From assembly GCA_050246915.1 (NCBI GenBank), contig JBFWVD010000023.1, positions 11,232-75,231 on the forward strand: 64,000 nucleotides of DNA, in the 5' to 3' direction. Positions within the stretch are counted from its first letter, which is position 1; every line of letters starts with the position of its first letter. A program made the translations under genes and the position numbers. The notes below the pieces were generated by a model. The model searched no databases and was not told the origin of the DNA. It was given only the letters and a program-made list of their open reading frames with translations. Source of the DNA: JBFWVD01 sp050246915. GTDB taxonomy: Bacteria > Actinomycetota > Acidimicrobiia > Acidimicrobiales > Ilumatobacteraceae. Of this stretch, positions 51,102-59,332 are shown piece by piece.

Positions 51102-51719
51102 TCAGTTGCCGCGGGGGGCACGCAACAACGTGTGCGTGCTGAGCGTGATCCAATGATCCATGGCCGCGTCCACCTCGGCGCGGTTCTCGGTCGCCAGTAG
51201 GTCGAGTAGCAACCCACGGGTCACGGCCACCCCGAGTCGCGCGTAGGCGCGCGCCTCATCAGCAGGAACGCCCATGGCCTCGGCCATCGCTGCGGCCGGG
51301 CCCACCCAGTTGTCGACGATGCCGTCGAGGAAGCCGCTCATCGCCGACCGTCCTTGCAGTGCCTGTCCGTACAGCTCGAAGAACAACTTCTCGTTTGGCC
51401 ACAGCGACGGATCGGAGAGGTGCCGCCACCACGCGCGCATCGAGTCCTCGAGCGACAACGTCGGGTCGGGGACCACAGTCTCCAAAATCGTTCGTTGACG
51501 AACCTCGACTTCGTGAACGATGGCGATCCGCAGGCCCTCTTTGGAGCCGAAGTGGTGGATGAGCATGCGGTGGCTGGTCCCCAGTTCGCCCGCCAACTGT
51601 CGCAGTGACAGGTCGGTCAGCCCGTGGTTGGCCACGTAGTCGATGGCGGCCTCGAGTAGGTGCTGACGCGCTTGTCCGGGGGCCACGAGAAATGCAGTGT
51701 ACCTAGCTGGGGCTGACAT
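51102..51719 (-). CDS. TetR-family transcriptional regulator
   Basis: A 205-residue TetR protein: ARQHLLEAAIDYVANHGLTD and LRQLAGELGTSHRMLIHHFGS form the helix-turn-helix, followed by a ligand domain. The ATG at 51719 lies inside the left arm of a perfect palindrome; a GTG at 51683 (VAPGQARQ) is an alternative start. The divergent SRPBCC gene is the obvious target together with itself. Confidence 0.9.
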   Translation of the reverse strand: MSAPARYTAFLVAPGQARQHLLEAAIDYVANHGLTDLSLRQLAGELGTSHRMLIHHFGSKEGLRIAIVHEVEVRQRTILETVVPDPTLSLEDSMRAWWRHLSDPSLWPNEKLFFELYGQALQGRSAMSGFLDGIVDNWVGPAAAMAEAMGVPADEARAYARLGVAVTRGLLLDLLATENRAEVDAAMDHWITLSTHTLLRAPRGN

Positions 51720-51736
51720 GTACCATTTGGTACATG
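51717..51736. promoter_or_regulatory. Perfect palindrome CATGTACCA-TT-TGGTACATG containing both divergent start codons
   Basis: Nine-base perfect arms with a 2-base centre. The left arm holds the TetR ATG (reverse strand 51719-51717) and the right arm holds the SRPBCC ATG (51734-51736). A CTGTACAG dyad follows at about 51743. This is very likely the TetR operator. If both starts are right, both mRNAs must begin at or inside the operator, that is, be leaderless. Confidence 0.75.
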
Positions 51737-52216
51737 CAGTTTCTGTACAGACCCAGAGCAGTCACCGTTTCCATCGATGTTCCTCACGATCGAGAACAGG
51801 TCTTCGACTTCCTCGACGTGATGGCCAACCACGAACCGTTCAACGACCATCTCATGCGCAACTGGCAGTACTCCGGACCACCCAGTGGAGTCGGATCAAA
51901 GGCCCGAGTGGCCACCCGCGCCCTCGGGATGAGCGACAACGTGATGATCGAAGTCACCGAGTCCGAGCGTCCCTGTCGCATCGTCGAGCGCAACTATGCC
52001 GAGAAGGCGGGTCGGCTCGGCCAAGGCACCTATCTGCTCGACGCGCTCGCCGTCGGGGGAACGCGCATCACGTTCGAGTACCGCTGGATCGTCGCTCCGC
52101 TCATCGATCGGCTCACCGCCCCGATGGCGCGTGCGTTCATCCGCCGCAACAACAAACTCGCCTTGTGCCGACTCGCCGAGCAACTCTCGTTGCCACGGCT
52201 CGCTGGTCGGTCCTGA
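51734..52216 (+). CDS. SRPBCC-family protein (polyketide cyclase/START-like)
   Basis: A 160-residue single-domain protein: AVTVSIDVPHDREQVFDFLDV, the conserved start of SRPBCC domains, then ARVATRALGMSDNVMIEVTE and ITFEYRWIVAPLIDRLTAPM. It likely binds or modifies a hydrophobic ligand. It is controlled with the divergent TetR gene from the palindrome at 51717-51736. The stop is followed directly by intergenic repeat copy B. Confidence 0.82.
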   Translation: MQFLYRPRAVTVSIDVPHDREQVFDFLDVMANHEPFNDHLMRNWQYSGPPSGVGSKARVATRALGMSDNVMIEVTESERPCRIVERNYAEKAGRLGQGTYLLDALAVGGTRITFEYRWIVAPLIDRLTAPMARAFIRRNNKLALCRLAEQLSLPRLAGRS

Positions 52217-52219
52217 GCA

Positions 52220-52309
52220 GCTCGAGGCGCCGGTCTCCCGCTGGTTCCTGTGCCTCCTCGACGTTTGGCCTCCGTGTATCGCGTGGCGGCGAACAACGGA
52301 CGAACCTCG
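52220..52309. repeat. Intergenic repeat element, copy B
   Basis: A ~90 bp segment aligned end to end with 51000-51088 with one single-base gap. Both copies begin GCTCGAGGCGCC directly after a plus-strand stop and end GAACCTCG before a convergent minus-strand gene. The inner inverted repeat of copy B has decayed more than that of copy A. Confidence 0.65.
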
Positions 52310-52327
52310 CGATGAGCATCGATGACC

Positions 52328-53308
52328 TCAGTCGGCGGGCTTGGCGATGCTCAGCAAGCGATTGTCGTGCCAGGGGCCACGCGGCGTGTCCCACGTGATC
52401 TCATAGGTCCCGATCAACCGGCTGAAGAACTCCACGGACGCATAGCCATTCGGCCCAGCGACGATGGGTCCGTACATCTCATTGGGGCTGGCGGTCATCA
52501 CGGTGCCCACGCCGCGCTCGATGCCGAACTCGTCGGTGATCGATCCGTCGAGCAACACCTCGAAGCGATAGCAGTCGTGACTGTGGCGCGGGAGCATGTA
52601 CCCGGCCGGAGCCTTGAATACCGCAGCCGCTGGCGTCTCGGGATCGTCGGGATCGCCGAGCGCCACCATCGTGTATGCCATGCCGTCATATCCGGAGTTC
52701 ACGAAGCCATCCACCAACGGCTGCAGATACGGCCGCGGCACCTTGTTCCAGAACGACTCGTTGTGGATCGAGTCGTGGGTCGCTCCGCGCACGGTCTTGT
52801 CCGACATGGGTCGCGGCCGCCCGCGCACCGGCAAGTCCAATTGACCGTCGACCAGCACGCCGGACTTGCGGGCGTCCTCCTCGATCTTGTTGACCTTCTT
52901 GGGGCCACGGCTGGTCTCCCAGAACAACTCGTACGTGCCGAGCACCGAGCCGAAGAATTCCACCACGGTGTAGCCCTCGGGCCCGGCGACGTGCGGTCCG
53001 TACATGTCCATGTTGTGGGCCACCATCACGTCACCGGCCGCGTACTCGTTGCCGGCCCCGTCGACGAACGATCCCTGCACCAGCACCTCGGAGCGCTCAC
53101 AATCGTGGCAATGGCGAGGGAAGAAGTGGCCGGGTTCGATGTTGCGGATGACGGCGATTCCGACGGTGTTGAGATCGGTGGGATCGCCGAGGGCGAAGAT
53201 GGACGTGAGCATCGAGTTCTCGCGCCCTTGCACCACAAGGGTCTCGAGGAAATCGGCGCCGGCGGGCACCTGGTCCCAGAACGCCTCGTCGTCCATCGAC
53301 TGGTACAT
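52328..53308 (-). CDS. Bicupin protein (internal duplication)
   Basis: A 326-residue protein with two cupin domains that align with each other. The first has FFPRHCHDCERSEVLVQGSF and MYGPHVAGPEGYTVVEFF; the second MLPRHSHDCYRFEVLLDGSI and MYGPIVAGPNGYASVEFF. Both keep the His-x-His metal ligands and the Glu four or five residues later. The two halves therefore arose by duplication and each may bind metal. A dioxygenase or isomerase role is possible. ATG 53308 is preferred (upstream frame runs into the alcohol dehydrogenase promoter). Confidence 0.75.
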   Translation of the reverse strand: MYQSMDDEAFWDQVPAGADFLETLVVQGRENSMLTSIFALGDPTDLNTVGIAVIRNIEPGHFFPRHCHDCERSEVLVQGSFVDGAGNEYAAGDVMVAHNMDMYGPHVAGPEGYTVVEFFGSVLGTYELFWETSRGPKKVNKIEEDARKSGVLVDGQLDLPVRGRPRPMSDKTVRGATHDSIHNESFWNKVPRPYLQPLVDGFVNSGYDGMAYTMVALGDPDDPETPAAAVFKAPAGYMLPRHSHDCYRFEVLLDGSITDEFGIERGVGTVMTASPNEMYGPIVAGPNGYASVEFFSRLIGTYEITWDTPRGPWHDNRLLSIAKPAD

Positions 53309-53394
53309 CGTGCCCCCTCGAGCGCGCCGGCAGAATTGATGGGAAACCTTATAGATATTGTCTTCCCACTGCCGGTCCGTGCGAAGGGGGAGCG

Positions 53395-54396
53395 ATGCGA
53401 GCAGCTGTGCTGCGGGGTGACACGGTTGCGATCGAGCATGTTGACGATCCGACACCGGGGCCCGATCAGCTCATCTTGCAGACCTGCTGCGCCGGCATCT
53501 GTGGATCCGATCTCAAGGCGGGGGAGTACCTCCCGTCAGGCACGGTGCTCGGCCATGAGATGTGCGGCCGCATCGTCGAGATCGGCAGTGACGTCGCGTC
53601 GACGTGGAAGATCGGCCAGTTGGTCACCGCCGTTCCCGCGCTGGGGTGCGGACGGTGCGCCGCGTGCGTCGCTCACGATCCGGTGCACTGTGACCGCGTG
53701 CAGTACCTCGGCCTCGATCACGCCGGCTGCTTCTCCGACTACGTCCTGGTCGGCAGCCGGGAGACAATTGCGTTGCCCGAGAGCTTCGAGCCGTGGCTGG
53801 GGGCGTTGGTGGAACCACTCACCATCGGGCTGCACCAGCTGCGCACCGGCGGGTTCCAAGCTGGCCAGCGCGTCGTGGTCATCGGCTGCGGTCCCATCGG
53901 CCTCGCCGTCATCGCGTGGGCTCGCCATCTCGGTGCAGCGGCCATCGTGGGCAGCGACCCGGTGGAGTCACGACGGAACAGGGCGCATCAGTGTGGCGCT
54001 GACGTGACCGTCGATCCCATCAACGGCGATCTCGTGTCAACTTGTCGTGACACGTTCGGCACTCGGCCCGATCTCATCGTGGACTGCGCCGGCGGACGAC
54101 TCGGTGAGGCCATGCGACTTGTTCGCACCGGCGGACGCATCGTGACCGCCGCCTATGCGGGTGCTCCCGTGGGCATCGACATCCCCCGTGCGTTGCAGAA
54201 GGAGATCACCATGGTCTTCCCGAGCTGGTATCAGCCAGCGGAGTGGGCGATGACCATCGAAGCACTGGCAGCCGATGAGCTACCGATCCGAGGCATGGTG
54301 ACGCACCGAGTCGCTCTCGGCGACGTGCCCGAGATGTTCGAAGCGCTCAAGCACCCCACCGATCAGGCCAAGGTGCTCATCGATTTCGAGATGTGA
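53395..54396 (+). CDS. Zinc-dependent medium-chain alcohol dehydrogenase
   Basis: A 333-residue MDR enzyme. Catalytic zinc ligands lie in AGICGSDLK and GHEMCGRIVEIG; structural zinc Cys residues are in CGRCAACVAHDPVHC; the Rossmann motif is VVIGCGPIGLAV. AGGGGGAG lies before the ATG. It is divergent from the bicupin gene over an 86 bp AT-rich promoter region (TTATAGATATTGTC near 53349), so both may be co-regulated. Confidence 0.93.
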   Translation: MRAAVLRGDTVAIEHVDDPTPGPDQLILQTCCAGICGSDLKAGEYLPSGTVLGHEMCGRIVEIGSDVASTWKIGQLVTAVPALGCGRCAACVAHDPVHCDRVQYLGLDHAGCFSDYVLVGSRETIALPESFEPWLGALVEPLTIGLHQLRTGGFQAGQRVVVIGCGPIGLAVIAWARHLGAAAIVGSDPVESRRNRAHQCGADVTVDPINGDLVSTCRDTFGTRPDLIVDCAGGRLGEAMRLVRTGGRIVTAAYAGAPVGIDIPRALQKEITMVFPSWYQPAEWAMTIEALAADELPIRGMVTHRVALGDVPEMFEALKHPTDQAKVLIDFEM

Positions 54397-54433
54397 CAGC
54401 GCTGACCATCGCCCGGGTGGCGGTCGTTCACGG

Positions 54434-55234
54434 CTACTTGGCCGACCAACCGCCATCGACCGGCAACAAGATGCCGGTCACCAACGACGCACCGTCGGAA
54501 CACAGCCACGCCACGGCCTCACCGATCTCTTCCGGGCGTCCGTAGCGGTTCACCGGCATGATCTGTGCACCCCGCTCCCGGAGTTTGTCGTTGCTCTCGA
54601 TGGCCGCCGTCATGCCCGAGCTGATGACCCCGGGGCACACCGCGTTGACTCGGATGCCCTTGGTCGCCACCTCGAGGGCCACGGTCTTGGTGATGCCGGC
54701 CACCGCGTGCTTGCTGGCGGTGTACGCCGCGTCCGCCGCGCTGCCCTTCAACGACGCCTCTGACGCGGTGTTGACGATGACGCCCTGGCCACGGGCGATC
54801 ATATATGTCAATTCGTGTTGCATGCACAGGTAGACGCCCTTGACGTTGACGGCCATGATTCGATCGAAGTCGATCTCGCTGTAGCCCACGAGCGGCTTCT
54901 GTGCCCCCACGAGACCGGCGTTGTTGTGGGCGAAGTCGAGTTGCCCGTACGCCTCGAGCGTGGTGTGGATCATGGCCCCGACAGAGTCGTTGCTCGACAC
55001 GTCACACTGGACCGCGATGGCTTCGCCGCCCATCTCACGGATGAGGTCCACGGTCTCGTTGGCGCCGTCGAGGTTCCAATCGGCGACCACCACGCTGGCG
55101 CGGCGGCGGGCAAAGCACAATGCGGTGCCACGACCGATCCCGCTGGCCGCCCCGGTGACGAGTGCGACCTTGCCGGCGAACTCGTTCGACAGTGACGTCG
55201 CGGGTGACGGTGACGGGGATGGGGCAGCGGTCAT
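54434..55234 (-). CDS. Short-chain dehydrogenase/reductase
   Basis: A 266-residue classical SDR: TGAASGIGRG, NNAG in FAHNNAGLVG, NTASEASLKG (catalytic Ser), and YTASK. The ATG at 55234 overlaps the stop of the upstream hypothetical gene as ATGA, so the two are coupled. Steroid, alcohol or hydroxyacyl substrates are all possible. Confidence 0.92.
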   Translation of the reverse strand: MTAAPSPSPSPATSLSNEFAGKVALVTGAASGIGRGTALCFARRRASVVVADWNLDGANETVDLIREMGGEAIAVQCDVSSNDSVGAMIHTTLEAYGQLDFAHNNAGLVGAQKPLVGYSEIDFDRIMAVNVKGVYLCMQHELTYMIARGQGVIVNTASEASLKGSAADAAYTASKHAVAGITKTVALEVATKGIRVNAVCPGVISSGMTAAIESNDKLRERGAQIMPVNRYGRPEEIGEAVAWLCSDGASLVTGILLPVDGGWSAK

Positions 55235-56223
55235 CGATGGTCTCCAATGGTGAGTTCGGTGGCGCAGAACCACGCCAGCAGCTCGCGCGTGTCGCCGTCG
55301 CGGCGCAGGCATCCCTCACCGCGCACCACCGGTCCGTTGATGGTGTCGGCGTAGAGGCCCTTGGGATCGCCGGTGTAGTTCCAGCGCTGGCCATCGATGT
55401 CGATGGCGAAGTCGGGCAGCGCCGAGGCGGGCAGGGTGATGGTCGCATCGCTGGTGACGTCGCCGGTGCTGAGGAGATGCAGGTCAGTGCCGGCGCGCAG
55501 CCCGAATCGGAACGATCCGCGTCCGACGGCGGCATGGCCCACCTCGGCGGTACCGTCGGCGTACCAGTTGCCGAACGTGACCCAACTGCGGGCGACGTGA
55601 TGGCGGGTCAGCGCGTCGTTGACGTAGGTCCGTATGCCAGCAGGCTGGAACATCTCGTCGATGCCGAAGAAGCCCGTGACGGAACGGCCGGCGATGGTGC
55701 CGCGCACGCTGTAGAGCTGGGAGCAGTAGTACATACCGCCGTCTGGGTCGGGGAGATACCACTGCAACGTCGGTCCGGCGTTGGTGCCCGACACATCGAT
55801 GAGATCATGCTCGCGCCACGCTCCTTCGGTTGCCGACACGACCGATGTCAACTCGGGTTGACCATCGGAGGCGGTGAGGGTGAGGACACTGTCGTAGCCC
55901 TCACCATCGACATGTCGTTGCACCGATTCGCTCGCCGCGGTGGTGCCACTCACCCGGTCGAACGTGAGCGTGCCGTTGGCGCTGGTGTGCATGGCGAGCT
56001 TGCGCGGTGGCCCGGGTGCCCGCAACGGGATGCGGCGCATGGGTGTGTAGAGCGTGCCCGCTTCGTCCCTGAACGTCCCGTACAGGTAGGTGCCCTCCAA
56101 CTCGAGGCCGTGCAGGGTGCGGTCGCTGAACAGCAACGACGGATCGGTGCGCGTGGCCGATGCCAGCACCCGGAAGTCGAACGCGCCCGGTCCGGTGAGC
56201 TCGTCAGCGGCACTGTTGGTCAC
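55231..56223 (-). CDS. Hypothetical protein, possibly lipocalin-like (AttH/CrtC-type), coupled to an SDR
   Basis: A 330-residue beta-rich protein with no signal peptide. Repeated strands with aromatic ends, such as YLPDPDGGMYYCSQLYSV, VTGFFGIDEMFQP and SWVTFGNWYADGT, recall the two-domain lipocalin-like AttH/CrtC fold, but I cannot confirm this. GTG 56223 has GGGGAG upstream and is preferred to the ATG at 56259. The ATGA overlap with the SDR implies one pathway. Similar SDR-coupled proteins occur in actinobacterial degradative loci. Confidence 0.6.
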   Translation of the reverse strand: MTNSAADELTGPGAFDFRVLASATRTDPSLLFSDRTLHGLELEGTYLYGTFRDEAGTLYTPMRRIPLRAPGPPRKLAMHTSANGTLTFDRVSGTTAASESVQRHVDGEGYDSVLTLTASDGQPELTSVVSATEGAWREHDLIDVSGTNAGPTLQWYLPDPDGGMYYCSQLYSVRGTIAGRSVTGFFGIDEMFQPAGIRTYVNDALTRHHVARSWVTFGNWYADGTAEVGHAAVGRGSFRFGLRAGTDLHLLSTGDVTSDATITLPASALPDFAIDIDGQRWNYTGDPKGLYADTINGPVVRGEGCLRRDGDTRELLAWFCATELTIGDHR

Positions 56224-56281
56224 GATGGTCTCCCCAAGGCCTCGGGCGCGGCACTGCACGCCCGTAGACGAATCTAGGTGA

Positions 56282-56452
56282 CGAGTTTCCTCAGAGATCT
56301 ACAAGACCCCTCGAGTTTGGGCCGAGCGGGCCTATCCGATCGTGTTCTGGCGGGAGCACGATCGCGGCGGGCACTTTCCCGCGATTGAGGTCCCGGACCT
56401 GTTGGCTCAGGACCTGCGGGACTTCGCCCGAGTAGCGAAAGGACTGCCATGA
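56282..56452 (+). pseudogene. Epoxide hydrolase 3' remnant (about 56 codons)
   Basis: One plus-strand frame from 56282, directly after a stop, reads EIYKTPRVWAERAYPIVFW then REHDRGGHFPAIEVPDLLAQ and LRDFARVAKGLP before TGA at 56450-56452. This matches the C terminus of the microsomal-type epoxide hydrolase family, including the RGGHF segment with the catalytic His. The other ~300 residues, with nucleophile and oxyanion hole, are missing; the divergent hypothetical gene occupies the place where they would be. Its stop overlaps the ATG of the SDR at 56449, an old operon junction that has survived. Confidence 0.78.
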
Positions 56453-57270
56453 ACGTCACGTCGAATACTGGTCATGCATCGGAGGGCCGGGCGTCGCAGG
56501 GTCGAGTAGCGGGCAAGGTCGTCATCGTCACCGGAGCCGGGTCGGGCATCGGGCGAGCCACGGCGTTGCGCTTCGTCGCCGAGGGCGCGCATGTCGTCGC
56601 CAACGATTGGAACGCCACCACGTTGGCCGAGACCGTGGCCCTGGCCGCGGACACGGCGAACCGGGCGGAGGGCCACGAGATGGGGGCGGTGGTCGGGGAC
56701 GTCTCCAACGTCGCCGATGTCGATCGTCTGGTGAACGCTGTGATCAGTGCCCACGGACGACTCGATGTCTTGGCCAACGTGGCCGGGGTGCTGGACTCGA
56801 TGGGTCCGGTGCATGAGGTGAGCGACTCCGAATGGGCGCGGGTGCTCGGCGTGAATCTGAACGGCCCGTTCCACACCATTCGCCGAGCCATCCCGGCGCT
56901 GCTCGAGAGCAAGGGCAACATCGTCAACGTGGCATCCATTGCCGGCATCTCCGGCGCCAAGGCTGGCGCGGCGTACACGACCAGCAAGCACGGCCTCATC
57001 GGCCTCACCCGCTCGACGGCGTATCTCTACGCGCGCGACGGCGTCCGCTGCAACGTGGTGTGTCCCGGCGGGGTCGAGACCAACATCATGTCCAGCACGC
57101 CATCGATCAACACCGAGGGCATGGCCCGCTTGAACCCGATGATGGCGGGAGCGATCCGCACCGGTGCATCCGATGAGATCGCTGCGCTCGTGGTGTTCCT
57201 CGCCTCGGATGAAGCGTCGCTGGTGAACGGCGCGGTCGTGACCGCCGACGCAGGATGGACCGCTGGCTGA
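56449..57270 (+). CDS. Short-chain dehydrogenase/reductase
   Basis: A 273-residue classical SDR: TGAGSGIGRA, DVLANVAGVLD (in place of NNAG), NVASIAGISG with catalytic Ser, and YTTSK. GAAAGGA lies before the ATG. Its start overlaps the stop of the epoxide-hydrolase remnant (ATGA), so it may once have followed that gene in an epoxide/diol pathway. It is convergent with the ferredoxin. Confidence 0.92.
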   Translation: MNVTSNTGHASEGRASQGRVAGKVVIVTGAGSGIGRATALRFVAEGAHVVANDWNATTLAETVALAADTANRAEGHEMGAVVGDVSNVADVDRLVNAVISAHGRLDVLANVAGVLDSMGPVHEVSDSEWARVLGVNLNGPFHTIRRAIPALLESKGNIVNVASIAGISGAKAGAAYTTSKHGLIGLTRSTAYLYARDGVRCNVVCPGGVETNIMSSTPSINTEGMARLNPMMAGAIRTGASDEIAALVVFLASDEASLVNGAVVTADAGWTAG

Positions 57271-57331
57271 TCGGCCCGGCCCGATCCGGCGCGCCAGGAA
57301 GCTGGTGGCCAGGATCGGGTCGAGCGGTTGG

Positions 57332-57526
57332 TCACTCGACGACGGTGATGCAACGCTCCGGGCAGTTGTCGGCGCCGAGACGGGCCGCGGCCTCGAGCCC
57401 AGCGGGGACCTCGAACTCACCGTCGCGGCTGTTGTAGCCGTTGTCGTCGAGTTCGTAGACCTCGGGGGCCAACGCAGCACAGCGTCCATGTCCGGAGCAA
57501 GCGGCGCGATTCACGTTGATCTTCAT
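57332..57526 (-). CDS. Single-cluster ferredoxin ([3Fe-4S]-type, P450-associated class)
   Basis: A 64-residue ferredoxin. Cluster ligands are C10, C16 and C55, with His13 in the second-Cys position (ACSGHGRC) and NCPERC at the end. A non-Cys second position is typical of [3Fe-4S] or four-iron ferredoxins that serve cytochromes P450. No P450 gene lies in the window. It is 135 bp downstream of an ANL ligase on the same strand. Confidence 0.9.
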   Translation of the reverse strand: MKINVNRAACSGHGRCAALAPEVYELDDNGYNSRDGEFEVPAGLEAAARLGADNCPERCITVVE

Positions 57527-57661
57527 GATGTCCTCTCAGTTCGTCGAGCGCCGGTGGGGACGCTCGTACATCGGATCGGATGGATCGACCCCTCAGGGCG
57601 AGGATGGAGCGATCGCCTCAGCGACCTCCCCGAGGTCGAGCCCATCCATCGGCGTGCATAC

Positions 57662-59221
57662 TCACACGTTTCGGCCGCTGTCGGCCCAGTACTCGTCGCG
57701 CAAGATGCGCTTGTAGAGCTTCCCCGCCTCGGTGCGCGGCAGCTCGGCGCGGAAATCGACCGACTTCGGCACCTTGTAGGCGGCGAGACGCTCCTTGCAG
57801 TACTCGATCAGCTCCGCCTCGAGCTCGGGCGAGGCGCCTCGACCGTTGGCTGGTTCGACCAGCGCTTTGATCTGCTCGCCCCAATCGGGGTCGGGGACTC
57901 CGATGACGGCAACGTCGGCAACGGCCGGGTTGGCGGCCAGAACCGCTTCGATCTCCTGCGGGTAGATGTTGACCCCGCCGGAGATGATCATGTCCTTGGC
58001 GCGATCGCTGATGAACAGATACCCGTCGGTGTCGAGGTAGCCCATGTCGCCGATCGAGAACGACTTGCCCTTGAACGCGTGCTTGGTGCCGTCGTCGTCG
58101 CCGTGGTACTGGAAGCTGTCGACGGTGCGGTAGTAGATGTGGCCGACCTCGCCGCGAGGCACTTCGTTGCCGTCGTCGTCGAGGATGAACACCTCGACCC
58201 CCGCAATGGCTCGGCCCACGGTGCCGGGCTTCTCGAGCCACCGCTGCGGCTTGGCGATGGTCGCTGCGCCCTCCATCCCACCGTAGGTCTCCCAGATCAC
58301 CGGGCCCCACCAGTCGAACATCTGCTGCTTGAGATCCTTGGGGCACGGCGCTGCCGAGTGGACGACCGAATGCAAGCTCGACACGTCGTACTTGGCCCGG
58401 ACCTCGGCCGGCAGACGCAGCAGTCGATGGAACTGCGTCGGCACCATGTAGGCCGTGGTGATCTTGTATCGATCGATGTTGGCGAGCGCACCTTCGGGAT
58501 CGAACTTGCCCATGATGACGAGGGAGTGCCCCACGTTGAGGGCGGCCATGTAGAAGCTGTGCGAGCCGCCGTGGAACATGCCCGTCGACACGAGATGGGG
58601 GCCTTCGAACGGGCGATAGTCGAAGGCGCGGCCGAACGTCGCGCCGGCGTTCGAGACTTCGGATGGATCGCCCTCGGGCATCTTGCGCCGGATGCCCTTG
58701 GGCTTGCCCGTGGTGCCGGAGGTGTACGAGAACAACGCGCCGGGCCGCCGGGCCGACGGCATCGTTGTGGGATGCCCGGCGCGGAGCTGGTCGATCGAGC
58801 GATACCCCTCGATGGTCCCGCCGACGGAGAAGAAGCGGCAGCGGGTGTTGTCGCCCGGGGTGCGACCGGCAATGGCAGCCGCGTACCTCTCGTGCACGAA
58901 GCACGCGGCGGTGTCCGACGAATCGATGATCGCGGTGACCTCGGCCTCGGTCAGGTAGGTGTTGAGCGGCAGGAAGTACAGGCCCGCTTCGTGACAGGCC
59001 AGCGAGATCTCGATGATGTCGACGTCGTTGGTGAGCATGACGGCGACCGGATCGCCGGGCTGGAGACCTTCGGCTCGCAGGGCGTGCACGAGTTGGTGGG
59101 CGTTGCCGGCGAGCTCGGCATAGGACCGCGGGCCTGACGGCGAATCGAGGATCGCCGGGAAGTCCGGCCGGTCCTCGGCGATCCACCACACGCCGAGTCG
59201 TTGATCCCAGGGGTGCTTCAT
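57662..59221 (-). CDS. ANL-superfamily acyl-CoA synthetase
   Basis: A 519-residue ligase: A3 SYTSGTTGKPKGIRRK, A5 WETYGGMEGA, hinge IGDMGYLDTDGYLFISDRAKD with MIISGGVNIYPQE, and C-terminal Lys in TEAGKLYKRIL. Start at ATG 59221 fits family length. It resembles the ligase at 41348-42871. Large antisense frames over it are shadows. The GntR regulator downstream on the same strand orientation lies upstream of it in transcription order and could control it. Confidence 0.92.
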   Translation of the reverse strand: MKHPWDQRLGVWWIAEDRPDFPAILDSPSGPRSYAELAGNAHQLVHALRAEGLQPGDPVAVMLTNDVDIIEISLACHEAGLYFLPLNTYLTEAEVTAIIDSSDTAACFVHERYAAAIAGRTPGDNTRCRFFSVGGTIEGYRSIDQLRAGHPTTMPSARRPGALFSYTSGTTGKPKGIRRKMPEGDPSEVSNAGATFGRAFDYRPFEGPHLVSTGMFHGGSHSFYMAALNVGHSLVIMGKFDPEGALANIDRYKITTAYMVPTQFHRLLRLPAEVRAKYDVSSLHSVVHSAAPCPKDLKQQMFDWWGPVIWETYGGMEGAATIAKPQRWLEKPGTVGRAIAGVEVFILDDDGNEVPRGEVGHIYYRTVDSFQYHGDDDGTKHAFKGKSFSIGDMGYLDTDGYLFISDRAKDMIISGGVNIYPQEIEAVLAANPAVADVAVIGVPDPDWGEQIKALVEPANGRGASPELEAELIEYCKERLAAYKVPKSVDFRAELPRTEAGKLYKRILRDEYWADSGRNV

Positions 59222-59332
59222 CGATGTACCTCGCGGCGAGTGATCGGCCTTGTTCGGCCATCGGCGCCGGACACGAACGGGCCGATAGTAGTGCAAGTGT
59301 TGTGCGCTATCGGCGCTGCGCTTGCCACAGCG

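Noticed and set aside
52322..54007. 561-codon plus-strand open frame
   Set aside because: It is antisense to the bicupin and out of frame with the alcohol dehydrogenase; both of those have clear motifs and this frame has none.
56337..56364. CGATCGTG/CACGATCG hairpin as a terminator or operator
   Set aside because: It lies inside the epoxide-hydrolase remnant coding sequence and is explained by those codons.
57305..59137. 610-codon plus-strand open frame
   Set aside because: It is antisense to the ferredoxin and CoA ligase, whose motifs are intact; the frame is a by-product of GC-rich codon use.
57618..59261. 547-codon minus-strand frame overlapping the CoA ligase
   Set aside because: It is the neighbouring frame of the real ligase and is Arg/His/Gly-rich without motifs.
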